Shown: positions 21,665 to 31,169 of the stretch, in pieces | Layout: each line of letters starts with the position of its first letter | Position numbering within the stretch: position 1 is the first letter of the stretch | NCBI RefSeq assembly: GCF_050624435.1 | Contig: NC_134535.1 | Span: 72,660,494-72,724,493 of the forward strand | DNA length: 64,000 nt | Direction of reading: 5' to 3' | Origin: Tenrec ecaudatus | Taxonomy: Eukaryota > Chordata > Mammalia > Afrosoricida > Tenrecidae | Notes under the pieces: generated by a model | The model's input: the letters and a program-made list of their open reading frames with translations, nothing else | Database searches by the model: none | Told to the model about the DNA's origin: nothing | Made by a program: the position numbers and the translations under genes

Positions 21665-22208
21665 CCAAGAAGTGGCTCAGAAGCCAGCACAGCCCTTTGA
21701 TTCTGAAAAGCAGGAACCTCTTATTGAAAGAGCAATACAGTTTATATCAGGAAGATTTAACCTAAGTACTGAAGGCATTCAAATTGATACTGGAGTGGAT
21801 CAGAGTTGTGAGGAAAAGCCAAAAGCTGTAATTAAATTAGAAATTAAGAGCGGTAATCGGGGTCCGCTACCTAAAAGAATTATTGGATGTTTATTAGGAA
21901 AGTCCAACATAAATTCTCAAGGTGTTGCTGGAATTATTGATAAGGATTATGAAGAAATTAAGGCAGTAATAAAATCTGGTATACCATGGTTTATAAAAAA
22001 GGAAGATCGCTTAAGCCAATTTTCGCTTCCTCTCATTCCTAGAGTTAAAAGTCACAACGATCAGGAAAGAGTATTTGAGAAGCCTGACCACCCCTTAAGT
22101 GAAGGGGTCTTTGGGAATGCAGTTGTGGGGAAACAACAGTGCCCTCCCATGGAATTGGAGATTGAAGGGAAAAGGTTTTTAAACTCTGGAATGGGTTCAT
22201 TTCCTTAG
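21561..22208 (+). pseudogene. Retroviral dUTPase with start of protease, open frame of 215 codons
   Basis: Trimeric dUTPases hydrolyse dUTP to dUMP and keep uracil out of viral DNA. Recognisable motifs: motif 2 GCLLGKSN (residues 109-116; family G-LxGRSS), motif 3 GIIDKDYEEIK (124-134; family GVIDxDYxGE), motif 4 EDRLSQF (148-154; family GDRIAQL) and a weak glycine-containing motif 5 (about 180-187). Motif 3 keeps the Asp-x-Asp-Tyr core. From about residue 197 the start of retroviral protease (ELEIEGKRF) follows, then the frame stops before the catalytic Asp-Thr/Ser-Gly. Motif changes make activity unlikely but untested. The ATG is only the first in frame; viral dUTPase would be made as part of a Gag-Pro fusion. 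Confidence 0.78.
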
Positions 22209-22525
22209 GGCATTCAGGAGGGCCTAAGACCCGCCCATTAACTTTCCCTAAAGCCAGCATGAAGGGGATGAGAAAAGTTAACCAAGAAAGAATTTTGCAA
22301 GATTGTAAAAACCAGTATAAAAAGTCGGAAGAGCAATATGACTTAACTGAGCTTGCAACCTTATTGGTAAGCTTGGAGAAAAGTCTGTTTATTAAGTTAC
22401 TTCTAGAACAGCTGAACAAATTTATTAAGATTTTTTTCAGTCTTTCAAAGTATGGTAAGAAGTTCTCCCAATTAGTCAGCTCTGTTAATTCTCTGAGAGC
22501 TGGAAGCCAAAATTTACTTACCTTA
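22209..22525 (+). pseudogene. Unplaced proviral segment between protease and env tail
   Basis: A frame of 93 codons (22259-22540) rich in Leu, Lys and Ser follows the protease joint. I could not match it firmly to pol or env. By position it may be env sequence upstream of the membrane anchor brought in by the internal deletion. Confidence 0.35.
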
Positions 22526-22528
22526 TAT

Positions 22529-22604
22529 ACTCGTGTATAAGCTAAGCTTTTCAGCACAAACAAAAAATGTGCTGAAAAACTGGGGTTTAGCTTATAGACA
22601 GGTG
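22529..22604. mobile_element. Palindromic MITE-like hairpin within the provirus
   Basis: 'ctcgtgtataagctaa' and 'cttttcagcaca' on the left are answered by 'tgtgctgaaaaac' and 'tttagcttatagaca' on the right, separated by a short A-rich loop: an imperfect stem of roughly 35 bp. It resembles the short tataagc palindromic elements found in several mammals and probably moved by a Tc1/mariner-like or other DNA transposase. It is later than the provirus if it inserted there. Confidence 0.55.
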
Positions 22605-22683
22605 AGTGGTACCCCAGCGAGGTGTAACATCAAAGACAGACTCGAGGCATCTCCCGGCTCTGATATAATTAAGCAATTGGTGA

Positions 22684-22887
22684 ATGGCCTGGAAGTGTTG
22701 GATCCTCGAGCATGGGTTCAAAGTATTTCTCATAGCCTGGGTTACAATTTTTGTCCTGGCTATCGTGTGTTGCTTCTATAGAAAGCTAAGGCGTGTGAAG
22801 GAGAATCATATGGCCTCTATGACACTTTTGAAGTTCATGAATAAGGCAAACACTGTCAGGAGCAGAGAAAGGGAAGAGAGTGTTTAA
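22684..22887 (+). pseudogene. Env transmembrane-like C-terminal remnant
   Basis: The frame has a hydrophobic span of about 18 residues (residues 15-32, 22726-22779) followed by basic Arg-Lys-Leu-Arg-Arg and a short tail: the layout of a retroviral TM anchor and cytoplasmic tail. The overlapping frame upstream (22533-22781) supplies the region before it, so one frameshift separates them. There is no surface subunit, fusion peptide or cleavage site. Confidence 0.55.
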
Positions 22888-23328
22888 GGACGAATCCTTC
22901 ATTGTCTAGCAAAGGAGCCTGGAAGGCTAGGTTTCTAGTGGTGGAGGGGGACCTTCATCCTTGAGAGTTATAGGTAAGTCCTAATCACATTCTCATGACA
23001 TTGCCCTCACTTTACCCTCCTTTATGGTACTGATCTGAGGTTGTCTCTTACAAGCACATAGCTGGTTGCTGTGTGGCCAGCAGCTTTAACTATAGAAACA
23101 CACATTCCTATTTGGCCCTATTTCTTCTGTCGTTGCATCCAATCTCTCTCACACATTCCTCCAATAGAAGATGGGCATAGGGAGACTTTACCCCCGTGCC
23201 TGAATTCAAAATGCTTGCGGTAAGTCTGAATTTTTGGCTACATTAATTGGATCATGAAGTTTTGCCTTGATAGCTTTTAATGAATAGAAAATAACCATGT
23301 CGCCCATGTGGATTTTGAATTTTATATA
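22888..23328 (+). other. Proviral 3' non-coding region
   Basis: Lies between the env-like tail and the polypurine tract. No frame of note. The length is compatible with leftover 3' proviral sequence. Confidence 0.45.
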
Positions 23329-23346
23329 TAAAACAAAAGGGGGACT
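23329..23346 (+). promoter_or_regulatory. Retroviral polypurine tract
   Basis: A purine run (aaaacaaaagggggac) directly before the LTR start. This is the standard plus-strand primer site of retroviruses. Confidence 0.75.
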
Positions 23347-23924
23347 TGTGGGGGGAAGTCACATGCTCACAGGCATCCTCCCTGAGGCTGATCAGTTGCC
23401 AGACTGCAGTGCCCGCCCCCTGCTTGCTGTTAAGGACAATGGACGCCTGCTGTCATAGATTTGGTTTCTGTAGGTGGAGTTCACGCCCTACTGATAATGG
23501 TTCCTTTGGAGATCCAGAGAACAGATCAAACCTGCTCAGTGACATCCAAAGTTAAGCTGCCATCCTAAATATAGAACCCACCTATCTTGTCACATGTATG
23601 CCCTCAATCCCTCCTCTTCCTATTGCGTGCATGTCCCTAGACCACTCCACTCATTGCTGCATAACCTACAGTGCAACCCCTTCCTGTGACATATGTCTTT
23701 ACCTGTAATTAATGGGCTTGCACACCCCCAAAGGTATATAAGCCCTGGTTAGCAATAGAAGTCTCTCTTGCTGGTCTCTCTCAGTCCCCTCTCTCCTCGG
23801 CTCCGTCTCTCCTGTTTCCCTTTCCCCTGGTCCTCCTTCCCTTCCCCCTCTCTCCATGTGGACCACCAAGCAGTGCTGAGGTGAGCATGCTACCATGAAA
23901 TGTGTCTGACTCCATTATCTTACA
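23347..23924 (+). mobile_element. 3' LTR of the class II provirus
   Basis: Begins tgtgggggg right after the polypurine tract. A TATA box (tatataag) sits at 23735-23742, followed by a pyrimidine-rich part at about 23760-23860 that would be R/U5. The right end is set at ttaca (23924) by the usual CA end, with uncertainty of some tens of bases. About 578 bp. No second LTR is in the window, so age cannot be read from LTR divergence. Confidence 0.7.
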
Positions 23925-23929
23925 TCCTG

Positions 23930-24060
23930 TCAATGACATATATGTCATATATATGTCAACACATATAATCAAGTATTATGACATGTATGTCAACATATAT
24001 CATCTATATGTTGACATATATTATATGTCAACATAATCACATATATATATAATCAACTGT
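23930..24060. repeat. AT-rich repeat with inverted repeats
   Basis: Repeated 'tatgtcaacata' and 'tatgttgacata' words. A perfect 13 bp stem pairs 23987-23999 with 24005-24017 around a 5-base loop. Confidence 0.8.
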
Positions 24061-24099
24061 ACAATTGTGCTTACTGAACCAGAGATTAGTGGGGGGGTG

Positions 24100-25075
24100 G
24101 CTTCCCCCAACTCATACTACACAACCCATAGCAATTCTGTGCACAACATATCAAAGCACTGCCTGGTCTGGGCCATCCTCACAATTGTTCTTATACTTGA
24201 GCCCACTATAACAGCCACTGTGTCAATCCATTTCATTGACAGCTTTCTTCTTGGATGTTGCTGCTGCCCCTCTGCTCTACCAAGAATCATAAGTATCCTT
24301 CTTCAGGACAGGCCTCTCCTAACCACATGCCCAAAGTAACTTAGGTGAAGCCTCATCATACTGGCCACTCAGGACCACTCAGGTCCTGCTTTTTCCATGA
24401 CAGATGTGTTGGTCCTTTTGGCAGTCGATGATGCCTCCGATATTATTCTCTAACACCATATTCAAACATATTAATTATTCTCAGGTCTTCCGTATTCAAT
24501 ATCCAAATTTCAAAAACATATAAAGCAATAGAAAATGCCATAGTGTGGCTCAGGGGTACCTTATTCCTCAGAGTAATATCCTTGTTTTTCAATACTCAGA
24601 TTTATCTAATGCAACTCATCTTTTGATCTCTTGACTGCTGCTCCCATGAGCATTGACTGTGGATCCAAGCAAGACAAAATCCTTGACGTCAAACTGTTCT
24701 CCATTTATCATGATTTTACCTATTGGTCCAGTTGTGAGGATTCTTGTTTTCCTTACATTGAGTTGTAATCCACACTGAAGGTTGCAATACTTGATCTTCA
24801 TTAGCAGGTGTTTCAAGTCTCATGTCAAGCAAGGTTGTGTCACTTACCTATCTCGGGCTGTTAATAATCTTACCTCCAATCCCAATACACTGCATTCTTT
24901 TTTCATATATTTCCAGCTTTTCTGATTATTTGCTCAACATGTAGATTGAATAAGTATGGTAGCAGGATACAACCCCGATGCACACAATTTCCTGGTTTTA
25001 AACTTCGTCCTGTTTGCACAACTGAATCTTGATCTATGCACAAGTTCCGCATGAACACAATGAAGTGTGCAGTTA
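24100..25075 (-). mobile_element. RTE (BovB-like) LINE fragment, antisense
   Basis: The minus-strand frame 24816-24616 carries a characteristic RTE reverse-transcriptase stretch (LLMKIK, then LQLNVRKTRI, TTGPIG and DFVLLGSTV), ending SSQEIKR. The flanking DNA continues the element in both directions with stops and frameshifts. The element lacks its endonuclease and 5' part. RTE LINEs copy by target-primed reverse transcription and are the likely partner of AfroSINEs. Confidence 0.82.
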
Positions 25076-25084
25076 ACATGTAGT

Positions 25085-25165
25085 CTCAAAAACCCACAGG
25101 GGCAGTTCTAGTCTGAGCTGTAGGGTCCTTATGAGCCATACTTGATGTGATAGCTCTCAGTTTGA
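25085..25165 (+). repeat. AfroSINE tail fragment
   Basis: 'tctcaaaaacccacaggggc', 'agttctagtctgagctgtag' and 'ggtccttatgagcc' are the sense SINE tail. Confidence 0.75.
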
Positions 25166-25169
25166 AGTT

Positions 25170-25390
25170 CGGACCTAGAAGAAGTTTCATATCACAGGTT
25201 TCCCCTGCTGTCTGAAAGTAATCTGTTTAACCTTTTGTAACTTGAAAGGACATAAAGCATAGAAGCAATTACCATTAATTTACACCAGAAAAAGTTTTGA
25301 GTGTTCCCTGATCAAAAATTCGACCTAACAAATAGCACATAAAACCTCAAATAAACTTTGCTACGTGTTCACTGAAAAAAGTTTTCATCT
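25170..25390. other. Unassigned spacer between two RTE copies
   Basis: No gene or repeat recognised. Confidence 0.3.
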
Positions 25391-25394
25391 ATAC

Positions 25395-26765
25395 CAGGAA
25401 ATTTGGAAGGCAGCTATTTGGCCAATTAATGTGAAGAGACTCGTGTCTGTGTCCATTCCAAAGAAAAGTGACCCCAAAGAATGCACAAATTATAGAACAA
25501 TATGATTGATATCACATGCAAATAAAATTTTGCTAAGATCATCCAAAGATGGTTGTGGCAAGACATTGGCAGGGAGATGCCAGAGGTCCAGGCTGGATTC
25601 AGAAGAGGCTGTGTACTAAGGGATATCATTGCTCAAGTCAGATGGACACTGACTGAAAGCAGAAATACCAGAAAGCTGGTATTTACTTGTGCTTTATTGA
25701 CCATGACAGGGCATTTAATTTTATGAACCATACAAACTACAGATAACCTTGAGAAGAATGAGAATTCCCAAACACATCATTGCACATGGACTTGTACATG
25801 GATCAAGAAGCAGTTGTGCCCGTAGAATTAGGGACTACTACATGGTTTAAAATCAGGAAAGGTGTGCGTAGGGTTGTAGCCTTTCATCATACTTCCCATC
25901 TGTATGCTAAGCAAATAAGAGAGAAACTGAATGGCCTGAGGAAGAACAGAGTCTATCTGGATCGGAGGAAGGTCTATTAACAACCTGGATGTGCACATGA
26001 CTCAACCTTGCTTGCTGACAGTGAGGAGGGCTTGAAATGCTTGCTGATGCAGATCGAGGATGACAGCCTTCGGTATGGGTTCCTGTAAAAGAAGGCCGAA
26101 ATTCTCACAACCGGTCCAATAGGTAACATCATAATAAAGGAGGAAAAGATGGGCACGTTCAGGGTTTTGTCTTGCTTGGATTCACAGTTACCCTCATGGA
26201 AGCAGCAGTCAAGAGCTCTAAAGATAAGTTGCATTAGGTAAATGTGCTGCCCAAGACCTTTTTAGATCATTGAAAAGAAAGGATGTTGCTTGGAGGACTA
26301 AGGTGTACCTGACTCAAGGCTTGGTATATCAATTGCCTCATGCATGTAGAAGTTGGATATTGGATATGAAAAATCAAAGAAGAATCGATGCATTGGAGAA
26401 GAATATTGTAAACACCATTGACAGCTAAAAAGACAGACCAATATGTCTTGTAATTTATATGCTCAGAGTGCTCCTCAGAGGCAAGTATGGTGAGAAGTCC
26501 TCTAATGTACTTTGGACATTTCATCAGGAGAGACTAGACCCTGGAGAAGGACATCATTCTTGGTAGAGAGGCAGCAAAAGAGAGGAAGACCTGAAGTGAG
26601 ATGGACTGACACAGTGGCTGCAACACTGGGCTCAAGCATAGCAACTATCGTGAGACTAGCCCAGGACTGGGCAGTATTTTGTTCTGTTGAATGTCGGGTC
26701 TCTAGTGGTCTCAATGGACTTGAAGGGGCCTACCAACAACATAGTTCACAGACATAGTTCAATGC
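25395..26765 (+). mobile_element. RTE (BovB-like) LINE fragment, RT domain to 3' end
   Basis: Plus-strand translation in shifting frames gives, in order, the RT palm and fingers of RTE elements: an FIDHDRAF block (about 25696-25719; family FIDYxKAFD), TTWFKIRKGVR (about 25837-25869), a CAHDSTLLAD block (26000-26030) where the family has YADDTTLMAE, LLMQIE, and the C-terminal KRGRPEVRWTD (about 26581-26613). The catalytic Asp-Asp is changed to His-Asp and there are many stops, so it is dead. It ends with 'ggactgggcagtattttgtt' and the tail shared with SINEs. Confidence 0.85.
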
Positions 26766-26769
26766 TATG

Positions 26770-27148
26770 CTGACTTGATGATGAAATTCTGAGTTTAGTT
26801 CCCAGGAAAGAATTTTGGCACTGCAACTCTCTTCCTGCTCCAGGTGAAAAATGCTTCTTTAACTAACAGCTCTCTGCAAAACAAACACTGAATAATAGGT
26901 GGGGGGTTTTTTTCATTAAAAAAGAAAATCCATTTTCAATTTCCTTCTGTTAGTGATAACAGGTACCAATATAGATCCTTCATAAAAGGAGCACGACATG
27001 AACTTTCAAAAAGAAGAGATACCTGTATTTTTATGTCTGCAATGTATTGCACTGAGAGAACATTAATGGGACATCATTGTATATTTAATTTGTCCTCTCT
27101 TCCGAATTGTTGCTGTAAGACAAAGACCAGGAGTGGTTGACTTTAAAG

Positions 27149-27150
<2 letters not shown>
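26770..27150. other. Unique sequence
   Basis: Nothing recognisable. Confidence 0.3.

Positions 27151-27151
<1 letters not shown>

Positions 27152-27228
<77 letters not shown>
27152..27228. repeat. (AT)n microsatellite
   Basis: About 38 uninterrupted AT units. The Ile-Tyr frames on both strands are artefacts. Confidence 0.98.
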
Positions 27229-27229
<1 letters not shown>

Positions 27230-27420
27230 TCATAGTTCCAGAGGCTAAAGCCCAAATTAGGGTCTCCACCATGTGGCTCCTTCCTTGGGGAAAGTCCAGG
27301 GCATTTGTTGGTCCTTGGTAATTCTCACAGGTCATCTGGCGTCTACAGAATGTGCTTGCATCTTCTTCTAAATGCCCTGTTTATAACTTGGAAGTGATTA
27401 GGTCTGGGACACTAGATAAA
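27229..27420 (-). mobile_element. Possible MaLR-type LTR piece, antisense
   Basis: 'catagttccagaggctaaag', 'cccaaattagggtctccacc' and 'cttgcatcttcttctaaatg' recall antisense MaLR LTR sequence. Tentative. Confidence 0.35.
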
Positions 27421-27424
27421 ATTG

Positions 27425-27525
27425 AGCCCCGGCAGTGATGGCAGGTAAGCATTGGTCAGCAGTTCAAATCCTACAGAAAAGGCCACTATGATTTGTAATC
27501 CATTCAATATCAGTGGTTTACACAG
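27425..27525 (+). repeat. AfroSINE-like fragment
   Basis: 'gagccccggcagtgatggca' and 'attggtcagcagttcaaatc' (B-box region), then 'aggccactatgatttg'. Confidence 0.6.
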
Positions 27526-27529
27526 ACAT

Positions 27530-28130
27530 AGTATGATTGACATAACAAAGGAAACTCCAGTTTCCAACAGGACTGCATCTACAAACAGAGAGAGGGATTT
27601 GGATCCCAACAGGTTCTTTAGGGGGGGGGGGTTAAGGTCAATCTATTACATCATTAATACTAGATGATAAATCTTTGGGCTTTTATTGTTACTAATATTT
27701 GATCCAGAATTGTATCAACAATACAGGTTATCTGCAGCAACAAATTCCTCCCCCCCCCACCCCAGCAAATCTCAGTGATGTAAAAACAAAGATTGTTGTT
27801 CATAATTTATATGCATCATATTTGAGAAAAAGGCCTTGCTAATAGTGCTCACTTAATGATTCATACACTATCTTCCCATAGGCTTCATGAAAGAGACTGA
27901 AGGGATAGAGATTCTGAGGAGTTACATGAAGACTCATAAGATTCTTCCAGGAAGTGACACATGACACTTTTGCTCCTGTTTCATTGGTCAGAGGAAAGCA
28001 GAATGAAGAAAGATTATATAATCCTTCTCTATGGAAGGCCATCAAACTTTGTGAACTGCAACGGCTTAAGCAGTTGATTGAATACACAAAGCCAAGGACA
28101 CGTAAGTCTCAGTTTCTAATATCACGTTGC
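27530..28130. other. Unassigned sequence
   Basis: Contains short G10 (27619) and C-rich (27750) runs; no gene or repeat family recognised. Confidence 0.3.
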
Positions 28131-28134
28131 TAGT

Positions 28135-28300
28135 GTTGTTAGTTGCCTTTGAACTGATTCCAACCCATAGCCATGATCCCATGTGTTACACAATAGAACT
28201 GCTCCAGGGTTTTCCTTACTACAATCTTACTGAAGCATGTCTCCAAGATGTTTGCTCTATGGCACCAATATGAACCTACCAACTTTAGACAAGTGGTGGA
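28135..28300 (-). repeat. AfroSINE-like SINE, second subtype, antisense
   Basis: 'agttgcctttgaactgattc', 'caacccatagccatgatccc', 'gaactgctccagggttttcc' and 'atggcaccaatatgaacc' fit the antisense subtype. Confidence 0.65.
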
Positions 28301-28382
28301 GCACTATAATTTATGACAAAAGTGAGGGTAAACATTCAGTGATGAGCAAGGTTGGGGGAGGAAAAAAGAACAGGACAGAGAC

Positions 28383-28990
28383 TATGTTAGACTGGGGTCT
28401 CTAGCGAAACAAAACCAGGACACTAATAATTAGATAGATCGATAGATAGATCGATAGATAGATAGATTTATATAGATAGATAGATTTATACATATATAGA
28501 TACATAACATAAGAAATAAGCAATTAATCTATAAAGCAGTACAGATGGCTGACTGCATCTCACTTCTGTGAGACAGCTGTGAGACACTGGCAGTCCTTCT
28601 AGTCTTGAGGGTCACTGGGTAGTCCTCTGTAGAGCCATTCAGGCTATCCAGGCACAGGCAGCAAACAGCAAGGTAGGTCACCAACAGTCAGCCAGATGAC
28701 AAGGTCTGACAGTCCCCAGCTCAAGAGATATAAATTCCAATGGTGTTGGAAAAGCAGCTCTTGAAGGAACCTCAAATTACAGTGACACTGTCCATGGGTT
28801 AGGTATCCCACAGGTAGTGTAGCTTGCAAATTGAGGCACAGAACAAGCAAGGCAGCTGCACACTGGTCCGATGATCAAAGAGCAAGAGACAAGAAAGGGG
28901 AGGCTCACTGAGCCATTTATCTCTCTGCCCTTCAATTAATCCCACATGTATTCATTGGCGAGGTTGGCACAACAAATGTTAACTATCTCA
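28383..28990 (-). mobile_element. Solo LTR, ERVL/MLT2-like
   Basis: Homologous along its length to 10436-10987 (shared blocks: 'caccaacagtcagccagatg', 'agcagctcttgaaggaacct', 'cactggtccgatgatcaaag'). The exact 5 bp TSD gagac occurs at 28378-28382 and 28991-28995. It begins tatgttag (start eroded from tgtgttag) and ends tatctca. It is longer than its relative mainly by a (GATA)n expansion at 28431-28500. Confidence 0.82.
28431..28500 (+). repeat. (GATA)n tract inside the LTR
   Basis: Imperfect gata/gatt units; absent from the homologous LTR at 10436-10987. Confidence 0.9.
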
Positions 28991-28994
28991 GAGA

Positions 28995-29810
28995 CCCAAG
29001 CAAGGGTTGTGCTGTGCATCTCATTTGTCCAGGAAATGTTCTGGGGACCCAATTTCCTTTCTCTGACTTTCTTCTTAAAACAAATAACCCAAGAACCAGG
29101 TCCAGCTGTATGGAAGCCATTAACCAGCAGAATCGTTAACTCTTTCATGGTCAACTGTGTTTTTCCAAGAAGGACATATCTTAATCCTGAAAGCATCTAG
29201 TTGGATAACAGAGGTAGAAGCATGCTCGCCGGGATGATAGTACGATTTTCTTCTCTTTTGCCCACCACACCCAAGAAAGAGGCCTCTTTTCTTTATTGAA
29301 ATGTCTGCAGTTCAGAGTGCTTGATTCCACTGGCTTATTGCATTAGGGAGATGTGGCACAACCCCTTTTCCACAGCTCTAATTTAATTACTTGGCCTAAT
29401 GATAAACAGAATATATACATATATACTGCATTTGCTAAGGACTATGCTTGGAGATACAAATATAAAGCCGATTAAACACACACCGTGGAAAAATCTACAC
29501 GTTGCTGTAAAGTATCTCACAGTCTAATGTTGTAGAAGAATTTGCAAAAGTAAGAAAAACCTCCATTTGGGGAGCAGGCTATCCAAGGATTCAAGTAAAA
29601 AGCAAACCAGAAAATGTGAGGGGAACCAGGTTGTCTCAGGCCTCTAATGTCGAGCACACAGGTAGATGTTGCCGGTAATTTCAAAAGCCAATGTAGTGGT
29701 GAGGTGTATTCAGCAAAGTCAGGAGAGGCTTGGGTCATGGAGACTAGGCAGATGAATACTAAATTAGGCTGAGCAGGAGGGACTGGAAAAAAATAGAATT
29801 TTAAAAATCT
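28995..29810. other. Unique sequence
   Basis: No gene or repeat recognised. The antiparallel 86 and 84 codon frames at 28936-29200 begin inside the LTR and are treated as chance. Confidence 0.35.
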
Positions 29811-29814
29811 GTTA

Positions 29815-30030
29815 GCTTATGTTGCCCTTAGTTCCTGTTGAGCAATCCTGACTCATGGCTACCCATGCACAACAGAACAAGGCATTTCCTGGTCCTGTGC
29901 CATGCTGAGTCCCCTGCAGTGTGCTGTTGTGATCCATAGGGGTTTTGTTAACTAATTCTCCGAGTTGGATCACTGGGTCTTCCTATTCTGTAGTCTCCAC
30001 TGGAACCTGTCCACCATGGGTGACCCTGAG
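29815..30030 (-). mobile_element. Degenerate RTE tail and SINE pieces, antisense
   Basis: 'gttgcccttagttcctgttg', 'ttcctggtcctgtgccatgc' match the RTE 3' end in antisense (compare 37280-37400). 'gatccataggggttttgtta' is SINE-like. Confidence 0.5.
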
Positions 30031-30084
30031 AATATTGAAACACTGGTGGAATCGCTTCTGTTATGAGAACAACATGTAAGTCAC

Positions 30085-31165
30085 TGGAATTAAACAAAAA
30101 GACATATGGGAAGTGGGTTGGCTGAGAGGAGGTAGAAAAAAAATCAAAAGAGGAGTCAGGGCAATGCAATTGAAACCCAAATGAAAGCTGAATATGATAG
30201 TGGGGCAATAGGAAATAAAAGGAAATAGAGGGAAAAACCCAGAGGCAAAGGGCATTCATAGAGGTCTAAATACAGGCATGTATATGTACATGTATTTATA
30301 GGTTAGTATTAAGGTAGCAAATGGACATTGGGCCTCTACTCAAGTACCCCCTCAACACAAAAACAATTTGTTCTAATAACCTGGCATTCTGTGATGCTCA
30401 GATTTCCAACATATTCCCTAAAGACATGCAGGTGCATAAGCAAATGTGGTGAAGAAAGCTGATGGTGCCCAGCTATCCAAAGATACAGCATTTAGGCTCT
30501 TAAAGGCTTAAAGATAAACAAGCAGCCATCTAGCTGAGAATCAGCAAAGCCCACATGGAAGAAGCACACCAGCCTGTGTGATCATGAGATGTCAACAGGA
30601 TCAGTTATCAGGCATCAAAGACCCAAAACAAAAAATCATATCAGTGTGAATGAGGGGGAGTGTGGAATGCAGACCCAAAGCCCATCTGTGGACAACTGGA
30701 CATTCCCTTACAGAGGGACACAAGGAAGAGATGAGTCTGTCAGGGTGCAGTATAACTCCATTGAAACATGCAACTTTTCTCTAGTTCTTTAATGCTCCCC
30801 CCGCCCACTATCATAACCCCAATTTCCCCTCACAAATCTGCCTACACCACAGCATGTACACTGCTACAGATAAGAGCTGGAAACACAGGGAATACAGGAC
30901 AGATAAACTCCTCGGGACTAATATTGAGAGTAGCGATACCAGGAGGGTTAGGGGAAGGTGGGAGGAGTAAGGGGGACCTGACCACAATTATCTACATATA
31001 ACCCTCTCCCAGAGATACAGACAACAGAAAAGTGGGTGCGAGAAAACATTGGTCAGTGTAAGACATGAAAAAATAATAATAATTTATAAATAATCAAGGG
31101 TTCATGAGGAAAGGGGGTGGTGGAGGGAGGGGGAAAATGAGGAGCTGATGCCAGTTGTACGAGTC
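30085..31165 (+). mobile_element. L1 3'UTR fragment, plus strand
   Basis: Reverse complement of the 3'UTR seen at 3.1, 34.9, 43.0 and 53.7 kb: 'gaggtctaaatacaggcatg', 'gcaaatgtggtgaagaaagc', 'agaagcacaccagcctgtgt', 'gctgatgcc' in that order. One internal unit copy (about 30430-30615). Unlike the other copies it lacks most of the last 150 bp and the poly-A tail. Confidence 0.82.
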
Positions 31166-31169
31166 AGGA

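Larger units (their letters stand above)
21355..23924 (+). mobile_element. Defective class II (betaretrovirus-like) endogenous provirus
   Basis: In order: gag nucleocapsid knuckle, dUTPase and the first residues of protease, a deletion that removes the rest of protease, reverse transcriptase, RNase H, integrase and most of env, an env-like tail with a membrane segment, a 3' non-coding part, a polypurine tract and a 3' LTR. A dUTPase domain ahead of the protease is the arrangement known from betaretroviruses and ERV-K type elements. The 5' LTR, primer-binding site, matrix and capsid are absent. Non-functional as a virus. Confidence 0.8.

Noticed and set aside
27133-27335. Ile-Tyr repeat proteins on both strands
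   Set aside because: Direct translation of the (AT)n microsatellite.
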